The position numbers were made by a program, and so were the translations under genes. From Faecalibacterium duncaniae (GTDB lineage Bacteria; Bacillota; Clostridia; Oscillospirales; Ruminococcaceae): a stretch of 64,000 bases of DNA. Shown here piece by piece: positions 42,124 to 50,476 of this stretch. Where the stretch lies: positions 1,240,001 through 1,304,000 of the forward strand of contig NZ_CP048437.1 of NCBI RefSeq assembly GCF_010509575.1. The letters are read 5' to 3'. Position 1 is the stretch's first letter, and the number at the start of each line of letters is the position of its first letter. The notes under the pieces were generated by a model. It had not been told where the DNA came from. It saw only the letters and a program-made list of their open reading frames with translations, and searched no databases.

Positions 42124-42465
42124 ATGATCAACTATCCCAAGAATTATGCTCCTCTGGCTGAAGAGGAAATGGAGTACACCAGCGGCGGCCTGTCCATCAA
42201 CTGGATGGCACTGGGCTCCACCGTTATGGGCCTGGCCACCAGTATGCTGGCCTACCTGAATGTCTCCAACATTGCAGGTGTGGCGGTCCAGCTGCAGAAG
42301 AAGGACCCCGAGAAGTACCCTGAGCCGGAAGGCACCATCAACGGCAACCTCATCATCGATTCCACCCTGACCTATTTCTCCAGCGTGGCTGGCATCGGCA
42401 TGGGCCTGCTGAACATCGCTGCGGGCGTGGGCACCGTCTATCTGGGCATGAAGTCCGGTTCTTAA
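42124..42465 (+). CDS. MAM-like double-glycine leader protein
   Basis: 113 residues with GGAGG before the ATG. The first 22 residues (MINYPKNYAPLAEEEMEYTS then GG) are a double-glycine leader of the kind cut by peptidase-containing ABC exporters. Its pattern N-Y-x2-[IL]-A-E-x-E-M-x-Y-x2-G-G is, from memory, the one that opens the Faecalibacterium anti-inflammatory protein MAM. The predicted released part of 91 residues has two hydrophobic stretches (about 26-52 and 84-108) separated by a polar segment (QKKDPEKYPEPEG). It stands alone between a terminator and a tRNA gene under a consensus promoter. No exporter gene is in the window. It could instead be a bacteriocin-like peptide. Confidence 0.7.
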   Translation: MINYPKNYAPLAEEEMEYTSGGLSINWMALGSTVMGLATSMLAYLNVSNIAGVAVQLQKKDPEKYPEPEGTINGNLIIDSTLTYFSSVAGIGMGLLNIAAGVGTVYLGMKSGS

Positions 42466-42475
42466 AAATTAGCAC

Positions 42476-42504
42476 TGGACATTTGAGCCAAAACGTGGTA
42501 TAAT
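42476..42504 (+). promoter_or_regulatory. promoter of tRNA-Gly
   Basis: TGGACA and TATAAT with 17 bases between, 13 bases before the tRNA. Confidence 0.75.
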
Positions 42505-42517
42505 TCTTCCTGCATTC

Positions 42518-42592
42518 GCGGGCATCGTACATCGGCTAGTATATCAGCCTTCCAAGCTGAGGAGGTGGGTTCGATTCCCATTGCCCGCTCCA
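42518..42592 (+). tRNA. tRNA-Gly (anticodon TCC)
   Basis: GCGGGCA and TGCCCGC pair as acceptor stem, the anticodon loop is CTTCCAA with TCC at 42551-42553, the T loop is TTCGATT, and CCA is encoded (42590-42592). It reads GGA and GGG codons. It has its own promoter and terminator. Confidence 0.97.
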
Positions 42593-42596
42593 TGCA

Positions 42597-42633
42597 GAAA
42601 AGGCGCTGATTCGTTCAGAATCGGCGCTTTTTG
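42597..42633 (+). terminator. intrinsic terminator after tRNA-Gly
   Basis: GCGCTGATTC and GAATCGGCGC arms followed by TTTTTG. Confidence 0.8.
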
Positions 42634-42650
42634 TTTTGCCTGTAACCCAC

Positions 42651-42679
42651 TTGACAATGGCAGCCTGATCCGCTATACT
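42651..42679 (+). promoter_or_regulatory. promoter of the HigBA-like pair
   Basis: TTGACA and TATACT with 17 bases between. TATACTGAATATA right at the -10 site is a near-palindrome that could be the antitoxin operator. Confidence 0.75.
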
Positions 42680-42718
42680 GAATATAGGATAAAACCACTA
42701 TTTAATGGAGGCGGCGGC

Positions 42719-43078
42719 GTGCAGGAATACGAGATCGAATTTTATGACAAAGCCGATGGCTCCGAACCGGCGAAAGAGTTTATTCTGGCTCTGGATGCGA
42801 AAATGCGGGCCAAGGTCGTGCGCACGGTCGGGCTTCTCCGGGAGGAAGGGCCTTCACTGCGGGAGCCGTACTCCAAGCATCTGGAGGATGGCATTTTTGA
42901 GATCCGCACCAAGTTCGGCTCCGACATTACCCGTGTGCTGTACTTTTTTGTGATCGGCAGAAGGATCATCCTTACGAACGGCTTTGTCAAAAAGACGCAG
43001 AAGACACCTGCTTCCGAGATCGCACTTGCAAAGCAGTACCGTGCCGATTATCTCAGCCGAAAGGAGTGCTCGCAATGA
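42719..43078 (+). CDS. type II toxin, RelE/HigB-like
   Basis: 119 residues from a GTG at 42719 with GGAGG seven bases upstream. It has the phage-derived Gp49/HigB-like fold of the RelE superfamily: EFYDKADGSEPAKEFILAL, LLREEGPSLREPYSKHLEDG, IFEIRTKFGSDITRVLYFF, FVKKTQKTPASEIALAKQY. Such toxins cut mRNA on the ribosome. The toxin-first order with an XRE antitoxin behind it is typical of HigBA. Its stop overlaps the antitoxin start by four bases. Confidence 0.88.
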   Translation: MQEYEIEFYDKADGSEPAKEFILALDAKMRAKVVRTVGLLREEGPSLREPYSKHLEDGIFEIRTKFGSDITRVLYFFVIGRRIILTNGFVKKTQKTPASEIALAKQYRADYLSRKECSQ

Positions 43079-43356
43079 CCAATTTCAATGATTTTCTCAA
43101 CGAACAGATGAAAGATCCTGAGTTTAAGGCAGAGTGGGATGCCCTTGACCCCGAATTTGCTGTGATCGAGGCGATCCTTGCCGCCCGGAAGGAAAGCGGA
43201 CTGACCCAGCAGCAGCTTTCCGAGCGCACCGGCATTGCCCAGACAGACATCAGCAAGCTGGAGCGCGGCAACGGAAATCCTTCGCTTCGCACCCTGCAGC
43301 GGCTGGCTGCCGGTATGGGGATGCGGGTCAAGATCGAATTTGTTCCGGCAAAGTGA
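43075..43356 (+). CDS. type II antitoxin, XRE/HigA-like
   Basis: 93 residues. N-terminal helices (FNDFLNEQMKDPEFKAEWD) precede a Cro/C1-type helix-turn-helix (SGLTQQQLSERTGIAQTDIS, LERGNGNPSLRTLQRLAAG). It neutralises the upstream toxin and should repress the shared promoter. The ATG lies in the toxin stop (ATGA) with AAGGAG upstream. Confidence 0.9.
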   Translation: MTNFNDFLNEQMKDPEFKAEWDALDPEFAVIEAILAARKESGLTQQQLSERTGIAQTDISKLERGNGNPSLRTLQRLAAGMGMRVKIEFVPAK

Positions 43357-43361
43357 ACCTC

Positions 43362-43394
43362 CAAGCAGATGGCCTGCGGGCTGTCTGCTTTTTT
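43362..43394 (+). terminator. intrinsic terminator after the HigBA-like pair
   Basis: AAGCAGAT and GTCTGCTT arms followed by TTTTG. Confidence 0.75.
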
Positions 43395-43520
43395 GATGGG
43401 GAGAGCTTGTTCACTTTACCTGTTTACTTTGAAGCGATTTTATAGTAAAATAAGATGAATAAATCAGGGGCAGGGGAAACTCCGGCCTGATGAGAGAAAT
43501 GATTTAGGTGGTGTATTGAT

Positions 43521-44231
43521 ATGGCATTGAAATATCAGCGGATCCTTCTGAAGATCAGCGGCGAGGCCCTGGGCGGCGAAAAGGGCACCGGCTTTGACGA
43601 GCCGACCATGGACGCGATCTGCGGCGGCGTGAAAAAGGCCCACGACCTGGGCGTGCAGATCGGCATCGTGGTGGGCGGCGGCAACTTCTGGCGCGGCCGT
43701 TCCAGCGGTAAGATGGAGCGCACCCTGGCCGACAAGATCGGAATGCTGGCGACCGTGATGAACGCGCTGGCCGTCTCCGACAAGCTGGAGCAGCTGGGGG
43801 TGGAGACCGAGGTGTTCACCTCCATCACCATGCCGCAGGTGGCTCCTGCCTTTACCCGCAAGGATGCCCTGAAGGCCATGGCAGACGGCAAGATCGCCAT
43901 CTTCGGCGGCGGCACCGGCAACCCCTTCTTCTCCACCGATACCACCACGGCCCTGCGTGCTGTTGAGGTGAGCGCGGACATCATGTTCAAGGCCACCATG
44001 GTGGACGGCGTGTACGACAAGGACCCCCACAAGTACCCCGATGCCAAAAAGTACGACACCCTGACCTTTACCAAGGTGCTGGAGGATCGCCTGGCTGTGA
44101 TGGACGGCACTGCCGCCACCCTCTGCCGCGACAACAAGCTCCCCATCCTGGTTTTTGACCTGGCCGACCCGGACAACATTGCAAAGGCCGTGCAGGGCGA
44201 GAACGTTGGCACCCTGGTCTACGAGGGCTGA
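43521..44231 (+). CDS. pyrH: uridylate kinase
   Basis: 236 residues of the amino-acid-kinase fold: ILLKISGEALGG at the start, the UMP site GIVVGGGNFWRG, IFGGGTGNPFFSTDTTTALR and VDGVYDKDP. It makes UDP from UMP and ATP. It opens the long cluster pyrH-frr-uppS-cdsA-dxr-rseP-ispG-polC, a classical Firmicutes order, although proS between ispG and polC is missing. GGTGG lies before the ATG. Confidence 0.97.
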   Translation: MALKYQRILLKISGEALGGEKGTGFDEPTMDAICGGVKKAHDLGVQIGIVVGGGNFWRGRSSGKMERTLADKIGMLATVMNALAVSDKLEQLGVETEVFTSITMPQVAPAFTRKDALKAMADGKIAIFGGGTGNPFFSTDTTTALRAVEVSADIMFKATMVDGVYDKDPHKYPDAKKYDTLTFTKVLEDRLAVMDGTAATLCRDNKLPILVFDLADPDNIAKAVQGENVGTLVYEG

Positions 44232-44318
44232 GCATAGCCCGCATCCCCGTACCATAGAATGGAACAGGCAGCAATTACAGCGCCTGTGCAGAACAATATA
44301 TAACAGGAGAAAAGGACA

Positions 44319-44873
44319 ATGAGCAGCAACACCAAGGCATTTGAAGAAAAGATGAAGAGCTCCGTGGAGCATCTGGACCGCGAGCTGGCCGCTGTGCGTG
44401 CAGGCCGCGCCAACCCCGCCGTTCTGGACAAGGTGAGCGTGGACTACTACGGTGCCCCCACTCCCATCCAGCAGGTGGCCTCTGTGGCCGTGAGCGAGGC
44501 CCGCACCCTGACCATTACCCCCTGGGACCGCACCCTGCTGCGCGCCATCAGCAAGGCCATCATGGCCAGCGACGTGGGCATCACCCCCATTGATGACGGC
44601 TCCACCATCCGCCTGAACTTCCCGGCTCCCACCGAGGAGCGCCGCAAGCAGCTGGCAAAGGAAGTTGCCAAGCTGGGCGAGGAGGCCAAGGTGGCCGTGC
44701 GCAATGTCCGCCGCGACGCTATGGACAAGGCCAAGGCCATGAAGAAGGCCGGTGAGCTGACCGAGGATACCCAGAAGACCATGGAAGAAGAGGTCCAGAA
44801 GCTGACCGACAAGTATATCAAGAACATCGACGCAGCCGTTGAGGAAAAGCAGAAGGAGATCATGTCCGTCTGA
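44319..44873 (+). CDS. frr: ribosome recycling factor
   Basis: 184 residues, usual length. It opens as the long three-helix bundle (FEEKMKSSVEHLDRELAAVR, AGRANPAVLDKVSVDYYG) and closes EDTQKTMEEEVQKLTDKYI. With EF-G it splits post-termination ribosomes. AGGAGAAAAGG precedes the ATG; it is 87 bases after pyrH. Confidence 0.97.
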   Translation: MSSNTKAFEEKMKSSVEHLDRELAAVRAGRANPAVLDKVSVDYYGAPTPIQQVASVAVSEARTLTITPWDRTLLRAISKAIMASDVGITPIDDGSTIRLNFPAPTEERRKQLAKEVAKLGEEAKVAVRNVRRDAMDKAKAMKKAGELTEDTQKTMEEEVQKLTDKYIKNIDAAVEEKQKEIMSV

Positions 44874-44985
44874 TCGCCGCGGCGAAACGAAATGTGTGAG
44901 GTGCCGTGCGCTGGAACGAGTGCGCGGCACTTTTTGCCGAAACCGGGGCAGGGAACCCCCGCCCCGCAAACGCAGGAGAATGATT

Positions 44986-45699
44986 ATGAACCATCCCAAA
45001 GAATTTGCCGAGGGCCTTTCCATCGGCATCATCATGGACGGCAATGGCCGCTGGGCCAAGCAGCGGGGCCTGCCCCGCACCGCGGGCCACAAAAAGGGTG
45101 CCGCCGTGTTTCAGGATATCGCCAACTACTGCGAGGAGCTGGGCGTTTCGTCCGTGACCTTCTACGCCTTCTCCACCGAGAACTGGAAGCGCCCGCTGGA
45201 AGAGGTCTCCGCCATTATGAAGCTGTTCGGCGAGTATCTGCTCAAGGGCTTCAACTATAAGGACCGCAACATCCGCATCAAGTTCCTGGGTGATCGGGCC
45301 GCGCTGGATGCAAAGCTCCAGAAGCTGATGAACGAGCTGGAGGAGGACTCCGCTGCCAAGACCGGCATGACCCTGAACATTGCCGTGAACTACGGCGGCC
45401 GCCCCGAGATCGTGCGGGCCGCCCGGCAGCTGGCCCAGCAGGTGGCAGAGGGCACCCTCAAGCCCGAGGACATCACCGAAGAGATGATGAGCGACCACAT
45501 GTATACCGCCGGCCAGAAGGACCCGGATTTCATCCTGCGTCCCTCGGGCGAGAAGCGCCTTTCCAACTTCATGCTCTGGCAGGCCGCTTACGCCGAACTG
45601 GTGGAGATGGATGTGCTCTGGCCTGATTTCACCCGTGATGACCTGGATGCCGCCATCACGGAGTTCAACAAGCGCTCCCGCCGGTTTGGCGGCATCTGA
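44986..45699 (+). CDS. uppS: undecaprenyl diphosphate synthase
   Basis: 237 residues. GIIMDGNGRWAKQRGLPRTA (Asp and Arg of the active site), GVSSVTFYAFSTENWKRP, NIAVNYGGRPEI and LRPSGEKRLSNFMLWQAAYAE are the five conserved blocks of cis-prenyl transferases. It builds the C55 carrier for peptidoglycan. ATG at 44986 is seven bases from GGAG; an ATG two codons earlier is too close. Confidence 0.97.
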   Translation: MNHPKEFAEGLSIGIIMDGNGRWAKQRGLPRTAGHKKGAAVFQDIANYCEELGVSSVTFYAFSTENWKRPLEEVSAIMKLFGEYLLKGFNYKDRNIRIKFLGDRAALDAKLQKLMNELEEDSAAKTGMTLNIAVNYGGRPEIVRAARQLAQQVAEGTLKPEDITEEMMSDHMYTAGQKDPDFILRPSGEKRLSNFMLWQAAYAELVEMDVLWPDFTRDDLDAAITEFNKRSRRFGGI

Positions 45700-45729
45700 C
45701 CCTTGCAATTCCCAAAAGGAGAAATTTGA

Positions 45730-46590
45730 ATGAAAACTCGTATCATAACCGCAATTGTGGGCATCCTCGTCCTGATCGGGGTGCTGTTCACCTTTGACAC
45801 GCTGGTGTTCAATTTTGTCATTGCCGCCATTACCCTGATCGCCATCCACGAGGTCTTCAAGGCCCTGGGCTTTGGCAGAAAGGAATGGCCCATGTACGCC
45901 GTGTTTGTGCCCTACACCCTGCTGATCATGCTGTCCAGCTATCAGGTGTGGCGGCGGCTGGTCATGCCGGCATCCTTCTTGATGGTGCTGTTCTTCGGCA
46001 TCTATCTGGTGGTGCGCAACGCACAGGTGGATTTTGCAAAAGCCAGCGGTCTGGTGATGTTTTCCGGCATCGTGATCTTCTGCTTCTACTCCTTTATCCG
46101 TTTGAAGGAGCTGCTGCCGGTGGAGACCTACGGCTATGACGCGATGTTCTTTATTCTGCTCATCCTCTGCTTTGCCTGGGGCGGCGATACCTGCGCCTAC
46201 TTTGCAGGCAGAGCCTTTGGCAAGCACAAACTCTGCCCCGTGGTCAGCCCCAAAAAGACCGTGGAGGGAGCCATTGGCGGCGTGCTGGGCACCATGGTGT
46301 TCGGCGTGATCGCCACCGTGATCTACTCCATTGCGGCCAACCGGATGGAGGCGTTCACCCGCACCAACATCGGCGTTTCGATGTACGTGATCATTGCCCT
46401 GCTGGCCTGTGTGGCCGCTGTGCTGGGCATCTACGGCGACCTGTTCGCCAGCGTGGTCAAGCGCCAGTGCGGCATCAAGGATTATGGTACCATCTTCCCG
46501 GGCCACGGCGGCATTCTGGACCGCTTCGACAGCGTCATGTTCATTGCGCCGTTCGTCACCATGGTGGTCATCGCTGTTTTCTATCACTGA
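45730..46590 (+). CDS. cdsA: phosphatidate cytidylyltransferase
   Basis: 286 residues with about eight membrane helices. The signature lies in WGGDTCAYFAGRAFGKHKLC, PVVSPKKTVEGAIGG and in the C-terminal KDYGTIFPGHGGILDRFDS, where the acidic residues bind the metal. It makes CDP-diacylglycerol, the branch point of phospholipid synthesis. AAAAGGAG lies before the ATG. Confidence 0.96.
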   Translation: MKTRIITAIVGILVLIGVLFTFDTLVFNFVIAAITLIAIHEVFKALGFGRKEWPMYAVFVPYTLLIMLSSYQVWRRLVMPASFLMVLFFGIYLVVRNAQVDFAKASGLVMFSGIVIFCFYSFIRLKELLPVETYGYDAMFFILLILCFAWGGDTCAYFAGRAFGKHKLCPVVSPKKTVEGAIGGVLGTMVFGVIATVIYSIAANRMEAFTRTNIGVSMYVIIALLACVAAVLGIYGDLFASVVKRQCGIKDYGTIFPGHGGILDRFDSVMFIAPFVTMVVIAVFYH

Positions 46591-46606
46591 ATGCAGGAGG
46601 TAGCTT

Positions 46607-47758
46607 ATGTCTAAAAAAATCACGCTGCTGGGTTCTACCGGTTCCATCGGCACCCAGAGCCTGGATGTCATCCGTGCCCAGGGGTATGAGGTGTTCGGCC
46701 TTTCCGCCCACAGCCATGTGGAGAAGATCCTGGAGCAGATCGAGGAGTTCCACCCCCGGTATGTCTGCATGACCGACCCCGATGCCGCCGCCCGGCTGGA
46801 CGCGGCTCTGGCGGGCCGTGCCAACGCCCCCCGGCTGCTGACCGGCCCCGAGGGCCTGAAGGAGCTGGCCGCCATGGACGGACCCGATGTGGTGCTGAAC
46901 AGTGTGGTGGGCATCGCCGGTCTGGGTGCCAGCCTGACCGCCATTGAGAGCGGCCACGATCTGGCCCTTGCCAACAAGGAGAGCCTTGTCACGGGCGGCC
47001 ACCTGGTGACCCAGGCTGTGGCAAAGCACGGCGTGAAGCTGCTGCCTGTGGACAGCGAGCACTCCGCCATCTTCCAGTGCCTGCAGGACAAGGAGAGCGC
47101 CAAGAGCCTGACCAAGATCCTGCTCACGGCCTCCGGCGGCCCCTTCTTCGGCATGAAGACCGAGGAGCTGCGGGGCAAGACCAAGGCCGATGCCCTCAAG
47201 CACCCCAACTGGAACATGGGTGCCAAGATCACCATCGACTCCGCCACCCTGATGAACAAGGGCCTGGAGCTGATCGAGGCGGTCTGGCTGTTCGGCCTGC
47301 CCCCCGAGAAGATCCAGATCGTGGTGCAGCGCCAGAGCATTGTCCACTCTGCCGTGCAGTACAGCGATAACTCCATCATCGCCCAGCTGGGCGTGCCCGA
47401 TATGCGCATCCCCATCCAGTACGCCCTGACCTACCCGGCCCGTGTGCCCGGTGTGGTGCCCGAGCTGGACTTTACCACTCTGAAGCTGCTGACCTTCGAT
47501 GTGGCCGACGAGGAGACCTTCCGCTGCCTGGCTGCCTGCAAGAAGGCCATCAAGAAGGGCGGTCTGGGCCCCTGCGCCGCCAACGGTGCCAACGAGGAGG
47601 CAGTGAAGCTCTTCCTCGAGGATAAGATCGGCTTCCTCGATATCGGCCGACTGGTGGAGGCTGTTGTGGACAGCGACAGCTTTGGCGGCGATTACACCCT
47701 GGCCGATGTGTATGAGTGCGACAAGATGGCCCGCGCCTTTGTGAGAGCGCACCTGTAA
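46607..47758 (+). CDS. dxr: 1-deoxy-D-xylulose 5-phosphate reductoisomerase
   Basis: 383 residues: NADPH-binding TLLGSTGSIGTQSLDVIR (residues 4-21), active-site region ALANKESLVTGG, LLPVDSEHSAIFQCL, TASGGPFFGM and MNKGLELIEAVWLFG. It makes MEP, the second step of the non-mevalonate isoprenoid route that also uses IspG downstream; the product feeds UppS. Good CAGGAGG ribosome site. Confidence 0.97.
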   Translation: MSKKITLLGSTGSIGTQSLDVIRAQGYEVFGLSAHSHVEKILEQIEEFHPRYVCMTDPDAAARLDAALAGRANAPRLLTGPEGLKELAAMDGPDVVLNSVVGIAGLGASLTAIESGHDLALANKESLVTGGHLVTQAVAKHGVKLLPVDSEHSAIFQCLQDKESAKSLTKILLTASGGPFFGMKTEELRGKTKADALKHPNWNMGAKITIDSATLMNKGLELIEAVWLFGLPPEKIQIVVQRQSIVHSAVQYSDNSIIAQLGVPDMRIPIQYALTYPARVPGVVPELDFTTLKLLTFDVADEETFRCLAACKKAIKKGGLGPCAANGANEEAVKLFLEDKIGFLDIGRLVEAVVDSDSFGGDYTLADVYECDKMARAFVRAHL

Positions 47759-47767
47759 GGAGAACTG

Positions 47768-48916
47768 ATGTCTTTTATTGTCACCTTTATTGCTGCGGTG
47801 TTCGTGTTCAGCGCCGTGATCGCCATCCACGAGTTCGGCCACTTCATGGTAGCAAAGCTCTGCGGTGTGCAGGTCAACGAGTTCTCCATCGGCATGGGGC
47901 CGGTGCTGTGCAAGCGGGTGCGCAAGGGCACCCAGTACAGCATCCGCGCCCTGCCCGTGGGCGGCTTTGTGGCGCTGGAAGGGGAGGAAAGCCCCGAGAG
48001 CAAGCAGGCGGAGGAACGGTCAAACCCCTCAGCCGCCGATGGCGGCAGCTCCCCTGATAGGGGAGCCCTTGGCATAGCGGAGACTTCCCCCGAGGAGGAA
48101 AAGCCTGCTGGTATTCCTCTGAATGAGGCCCCTGTCTGGCAGCGGGCCCTCATCATGCTGGCGGGTGCCGGGATGAACTTTGTGCTGGGCTTTGTGGTCA
48201 TGGCCATCCTCATCACGGCCCAGAGCGAACCCATCACCAGCAAGGTCCTCTATCAGGTGGAGGAAAACGCCCTCTGCGGCCAGACCGGCCTGCAGGCAGG
48301 GGATAAGATCCTTGCGGTGAACGGCCGCCGCTGCTTTGTGGCAAACGATATCCTCTATGAGCTGATGCGCACGGAGGACTACACCGCCGATTTCACCGTT
48401 CTGCGGGACGGCAAAAAGGTGGAGCTGCCCGGTGTGCAGTTCGACACCTGGCAGGATGACAAGGGCGAGACCCACATGAGCCTGGGCTTTACAGTCTACG
48501 GCATCAAAAAAACACCGCTGAACGTGCTGAAAGAGGCGGGCAACAGCGTGCTCTACTACGGGCGCATCATCTTTGCCTCCCTCTCCGACCTGCTGCGGGG
48601 GCGGGAGAGCATCAACGACCTCTCCGGCCCGGTGGGCATCGTAACGGCCATCGGGCAGGCCGCCAGCTACGGCTGGCAGGACCTGCTGGAGATGCTGGCG
48701 CTCATCACCGTGAATGTGGGCATCTTCAACCTGCTGCCCTTCCCGGCGCTGGACGGCGGCAAAGTGGTGTTCCTGCTCATTGAGGGCGTGACCGGCCATG
48801 CCGTGCCCGAAAAGATCCAGAGCGGCCTGACCGTGGCGGCCTTTGCGCTGCTGTTCGGGCTGATGATTTTTGCAACTTACAACGATATCCTCCGGCTCAT
48901 TACCGGGGCAATGTGA
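47768..48916 (+). CDS. rseP: site-2 protease RseP/RasP, with a repeat-derived insertion
   Basis: 382 residues. The zinc motif HEFGHFMVAKLCGV is in the first membrane helix (about 21-34), a PDZ domain lies near 170-250 (GLQAGDKILAVNG), and the second metal element is NLLPFPALDGGKVVF. It cuts membrane-bound regulators and signal-peptide remnants. Residues about 83-105 (RSNPSAADGGSSPDRGALGI) are encoded by a copy of the dispersed palindromic repeat, which has entered in frame between the FVALEGE strand and the PVWQRALIMLAGAG helix. The frame stays open, so the protein should still be made with a loop of about 21 extra residues. Confidence 0.93.
   Translation: MSFIVTFIAAVFVFSAVIAIHEFGHFMVAKLCGVQVNEFSIGMGPVLCKRVRKGTQYSIRALPVGGFVALEGEESPESKQAEERSNPSAADGGSSPDRGALGIAETSPEEEKPAGIPLNEAPVWQRALIMLAGAGMNFVLGFVVMAILITAQSEPITSKVLYQVEENALCGQTGLQAGDKILAVNGRRCFVANDILYELMRTEDYTADFTVLRDGKKVELPGVQFDTWQDDKGETHMSLGFTVYGIKKTPLNVLKEAGNSVLYYGRIIFASLSDLLRGRESINDLSGPVGIVTAIGQAASYGWQDLLEMLALITVNVGIFNLLPFPALDGGKVVFLLIEGVTGHAVPEKIQSGLTVAAFALLFGLMIFATYNDILRLITGAM
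48018..48081. repeat. palindromic repeat inside rseP
   Basis: The stretch from CAAACCCCTCAGCCG to GGGGAGCCCTTGGCATAGCGG follows the end module of the dispersed repeats (AACCTCTCAGCCG ... CAGCTCCCCTAGTAGGGGAG, CCCTTGGCA), with CTAGTAG changed to CTGATAG. It is read through in frame by rseP. Confidence 0.85.
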
Positions 48917-48935
48917 TACGGAAAGGAAAACGACC

Positions 48936-49982
48936 ATGCGGCAGCTGAAACGAGAAGTGAAGATCGGCAATGTGACCATTGGCGGCAACAACCCCATTGC
49001 GGTGCAGACCATGCTGAATGTCCCCGTGGAGGACATTGAGGGCAACGTTGCCCAGGCAAAGCGCTGTGAGGCGGCGGGCTGCCAGATCCTGCGTGTGACC
49101 TGCCCCAGCGCGGCGGATGCCAAGTGCATCGAGGCCGTGAAGAACGCGGTGAACATCCCCATCGTGGCGGATATCCACTTTGACTACAAGGCAGCGCTGG
49201 CCTGCGCCGACGTTGGTGTGGACAAGATCCGCATCAACCCCGGCAACATCGGCGACGACGACCGGGTCAAGGCCGTGGTGCAGGCCTGCCAGCAGAAGAA
49301 TATCCCCATCCGCATCGGCGTGAACGGCGGCAGCCTGGAAAAGCACATTCTGGCAAAGTACGGCGCGCCCGTGCCCGAGGCCATGGTGGAAAGCGCTCTG
49401 TACCATGTCCGCCTGCTGGAGAAGTTCGATTTCAACAACATCGTCATCTCCATCAAGAACTCCAACGTGCCCCGCATGATGGAGGCCTACCGCCAGCTGA
49501 GCGCTGTGACCGATTACCCCCTGCATGTGGGCGTGACCGAGGCCGGTACTTACCAGATGGGCCTGCTCAAGAGCGGCATGGGTATTGGCGGGATGCTGCT
49601 GGAGGGCATCGGCGATACCATCCGCGTCTCGCTGGCCGCCGAGCCTGAGAAGGAAGTGGAAGCAGGCTACAACATCCTGCGCGCCGTGGGCTTCCCCGTG
49701 GCTGGCCCCGAGGTCATCACCTGCCCCACCTGCGGCCGCACCCAGTACCCCTGCACCGAGATCGCCAACGAGGTGGAAAAGCGCCTGCAGGGCTATAAGA
49801 AATCCATCAAGGTGGCCGTCATGGGCTGCGTGGTCAATGGCCCCGGCGAGGCCCGCGAAGCCGATATCGGCATTGCAGGCGGCAAGGGCGAGGCTGTCCT
49901 CTTCATCCACGGCCAGCCCATCAAGAAGCTGACCGGGGATAATATCCTCGACCAGTTCATGGAGGAAATCTATAAGATCTGA
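48936..49982 (+). CDS. ispG: 4-hydroxy-3-methylbut-2-enyl diphosphate synthase (flavodoxin/ferredoxin)
   Basis: 348 residues. N-terminal barrel with GGNNPIAVQTMLNVP, VDKIRINPGNIG and IGVNGGSLE, C-terminal 4Fe-4S domain with Cys in ITCPTCGRTQYPC and VMGCVVNGPGEAREADIG. It catalyses the penultimate MEP step. ATG 48936 follows GGAAAGGA; an upstream frame lies in rseP. Confidence 0.97.
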   Translation: MRQLKREVKIGNVTIGGNNPIAVQTMLNVPVEDIEGNVAQAKRCEAAGCQILRVTCPSAADAKCIEAVKNAVNIPIVADIHFDYKAALACADVGVDKIRINPGNIGDDDRVKAVVQACQQKNIPIRIGVNGGSLEKHILAKYGAPVPEAMVESALYHVRLLEKFDFNNIVISIKNSNVPRMMEAYRQLSAVTDYPLHVGVTEAGTYQMGLLKSGMGIGGMLLEGIGDTIRVSLAAEPEKEVEAGYNILRAVGFPVAGPEVITCPTCGRTQYPCTEIANEVEKRLQGYKKSIKVAVMGCVVNGPGEAREADIGIAGGKGEAVLFIHGQPIKKLTGDNILDQFMEEIYKI

Positions 49983-49987
49983 GAGAC

Positions 49988-50056
49988 AACCCTCTCAGTC
50001 TCGCTGCGCTCGCCAGCTCCCCCAAAGGGGGAGCCAACGCATCTGCAAGGGGAGAG
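49988..50056. repeat. palindromic repeat, short copy
   Basis: CCCTCTCAGTCTCGCTGCGC, then CCAGCTCCCCCAAAGGGGGAGCC, to GGGGAGAGGG. First of three nested copies in the 490-base gap between ispG and polC. Confidence 0.7.
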
Positions 50057-50070
50057 GGTGCTGATGGTTA

Positions 50071-50337
50071 AACCTCTCAGCCTTCGCTGACGGTTAAACC
50101 TCTCCGTCATCTTCGCTAACGCTCGATGCCACCTCCCCTAGTAGGGGAGGCCTTGGCATAGGGCTCATTTTTCGCAATGATCGCCTATCGGCTCCAAAAT
50201 GCACTCCTGCCGCAAGGATAAGGCTTTGCGCCAGCAGGGCAAACAGGAGCGAAGCGCCAGACCACGAAAACGCGACGGCCTGCCAAGGGCTCCCCTACTA
50301 GGGGAGCTGCCGAGCGTCAGCGACGGCTGAGAGGTTT
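50071..50337. repeat. dispersed palindromic repeat, full copy (about 267 bases)
   Basis: Begins AACCTCTCAGCCTTCGCTGA, ends CGACGGCTGAGAGGTTT, with CTCCCCTAGTAGGGGAG near each end. It is the reverse complement of 63625-63890 with about nine differences. It has no ORF that I would credit. Confidence 0.9.
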
Positions 50338-50446
50338 AACCCCGTCAGCACCCCCTGAAGGTCATGCCGCAATCGCCTCTCCCTTTGGGAGAGGTGGCAT
50401 CCCGCAGGGATGACGGAGAGGGCGCAGGCGAAGCGCCTGAGAGGTT
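50338..50446. repeat. palindromic repeat, short copy
   Basis: Contains CCTCTCCCTTTGGGAGAGG, GGCATCCCGCAGGGATGACG and ends CGCCTGAGAGGTT. The remaining 30 bases to polC hold only its ribosome site. Confidence 0.7.
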
Positions 50447-50476
50447 CAGAAATAACATCAAAAGGAGTAACCCATC

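Noticed and set aside
42719..43356. The HigBA-like pair as part of the MAM-like gene unit
   Set aside because: A tRNA gene with its own terminator and a separate consensus promoter lie between them, so they are independent units.
49983..50476. Possible CRISPR array, because similar blocks repeat between ispG and polC
   Set aside because: The blocks are three palindromic repeats of different length, without regular repeat-spacer spacing, and no cas gene is present.
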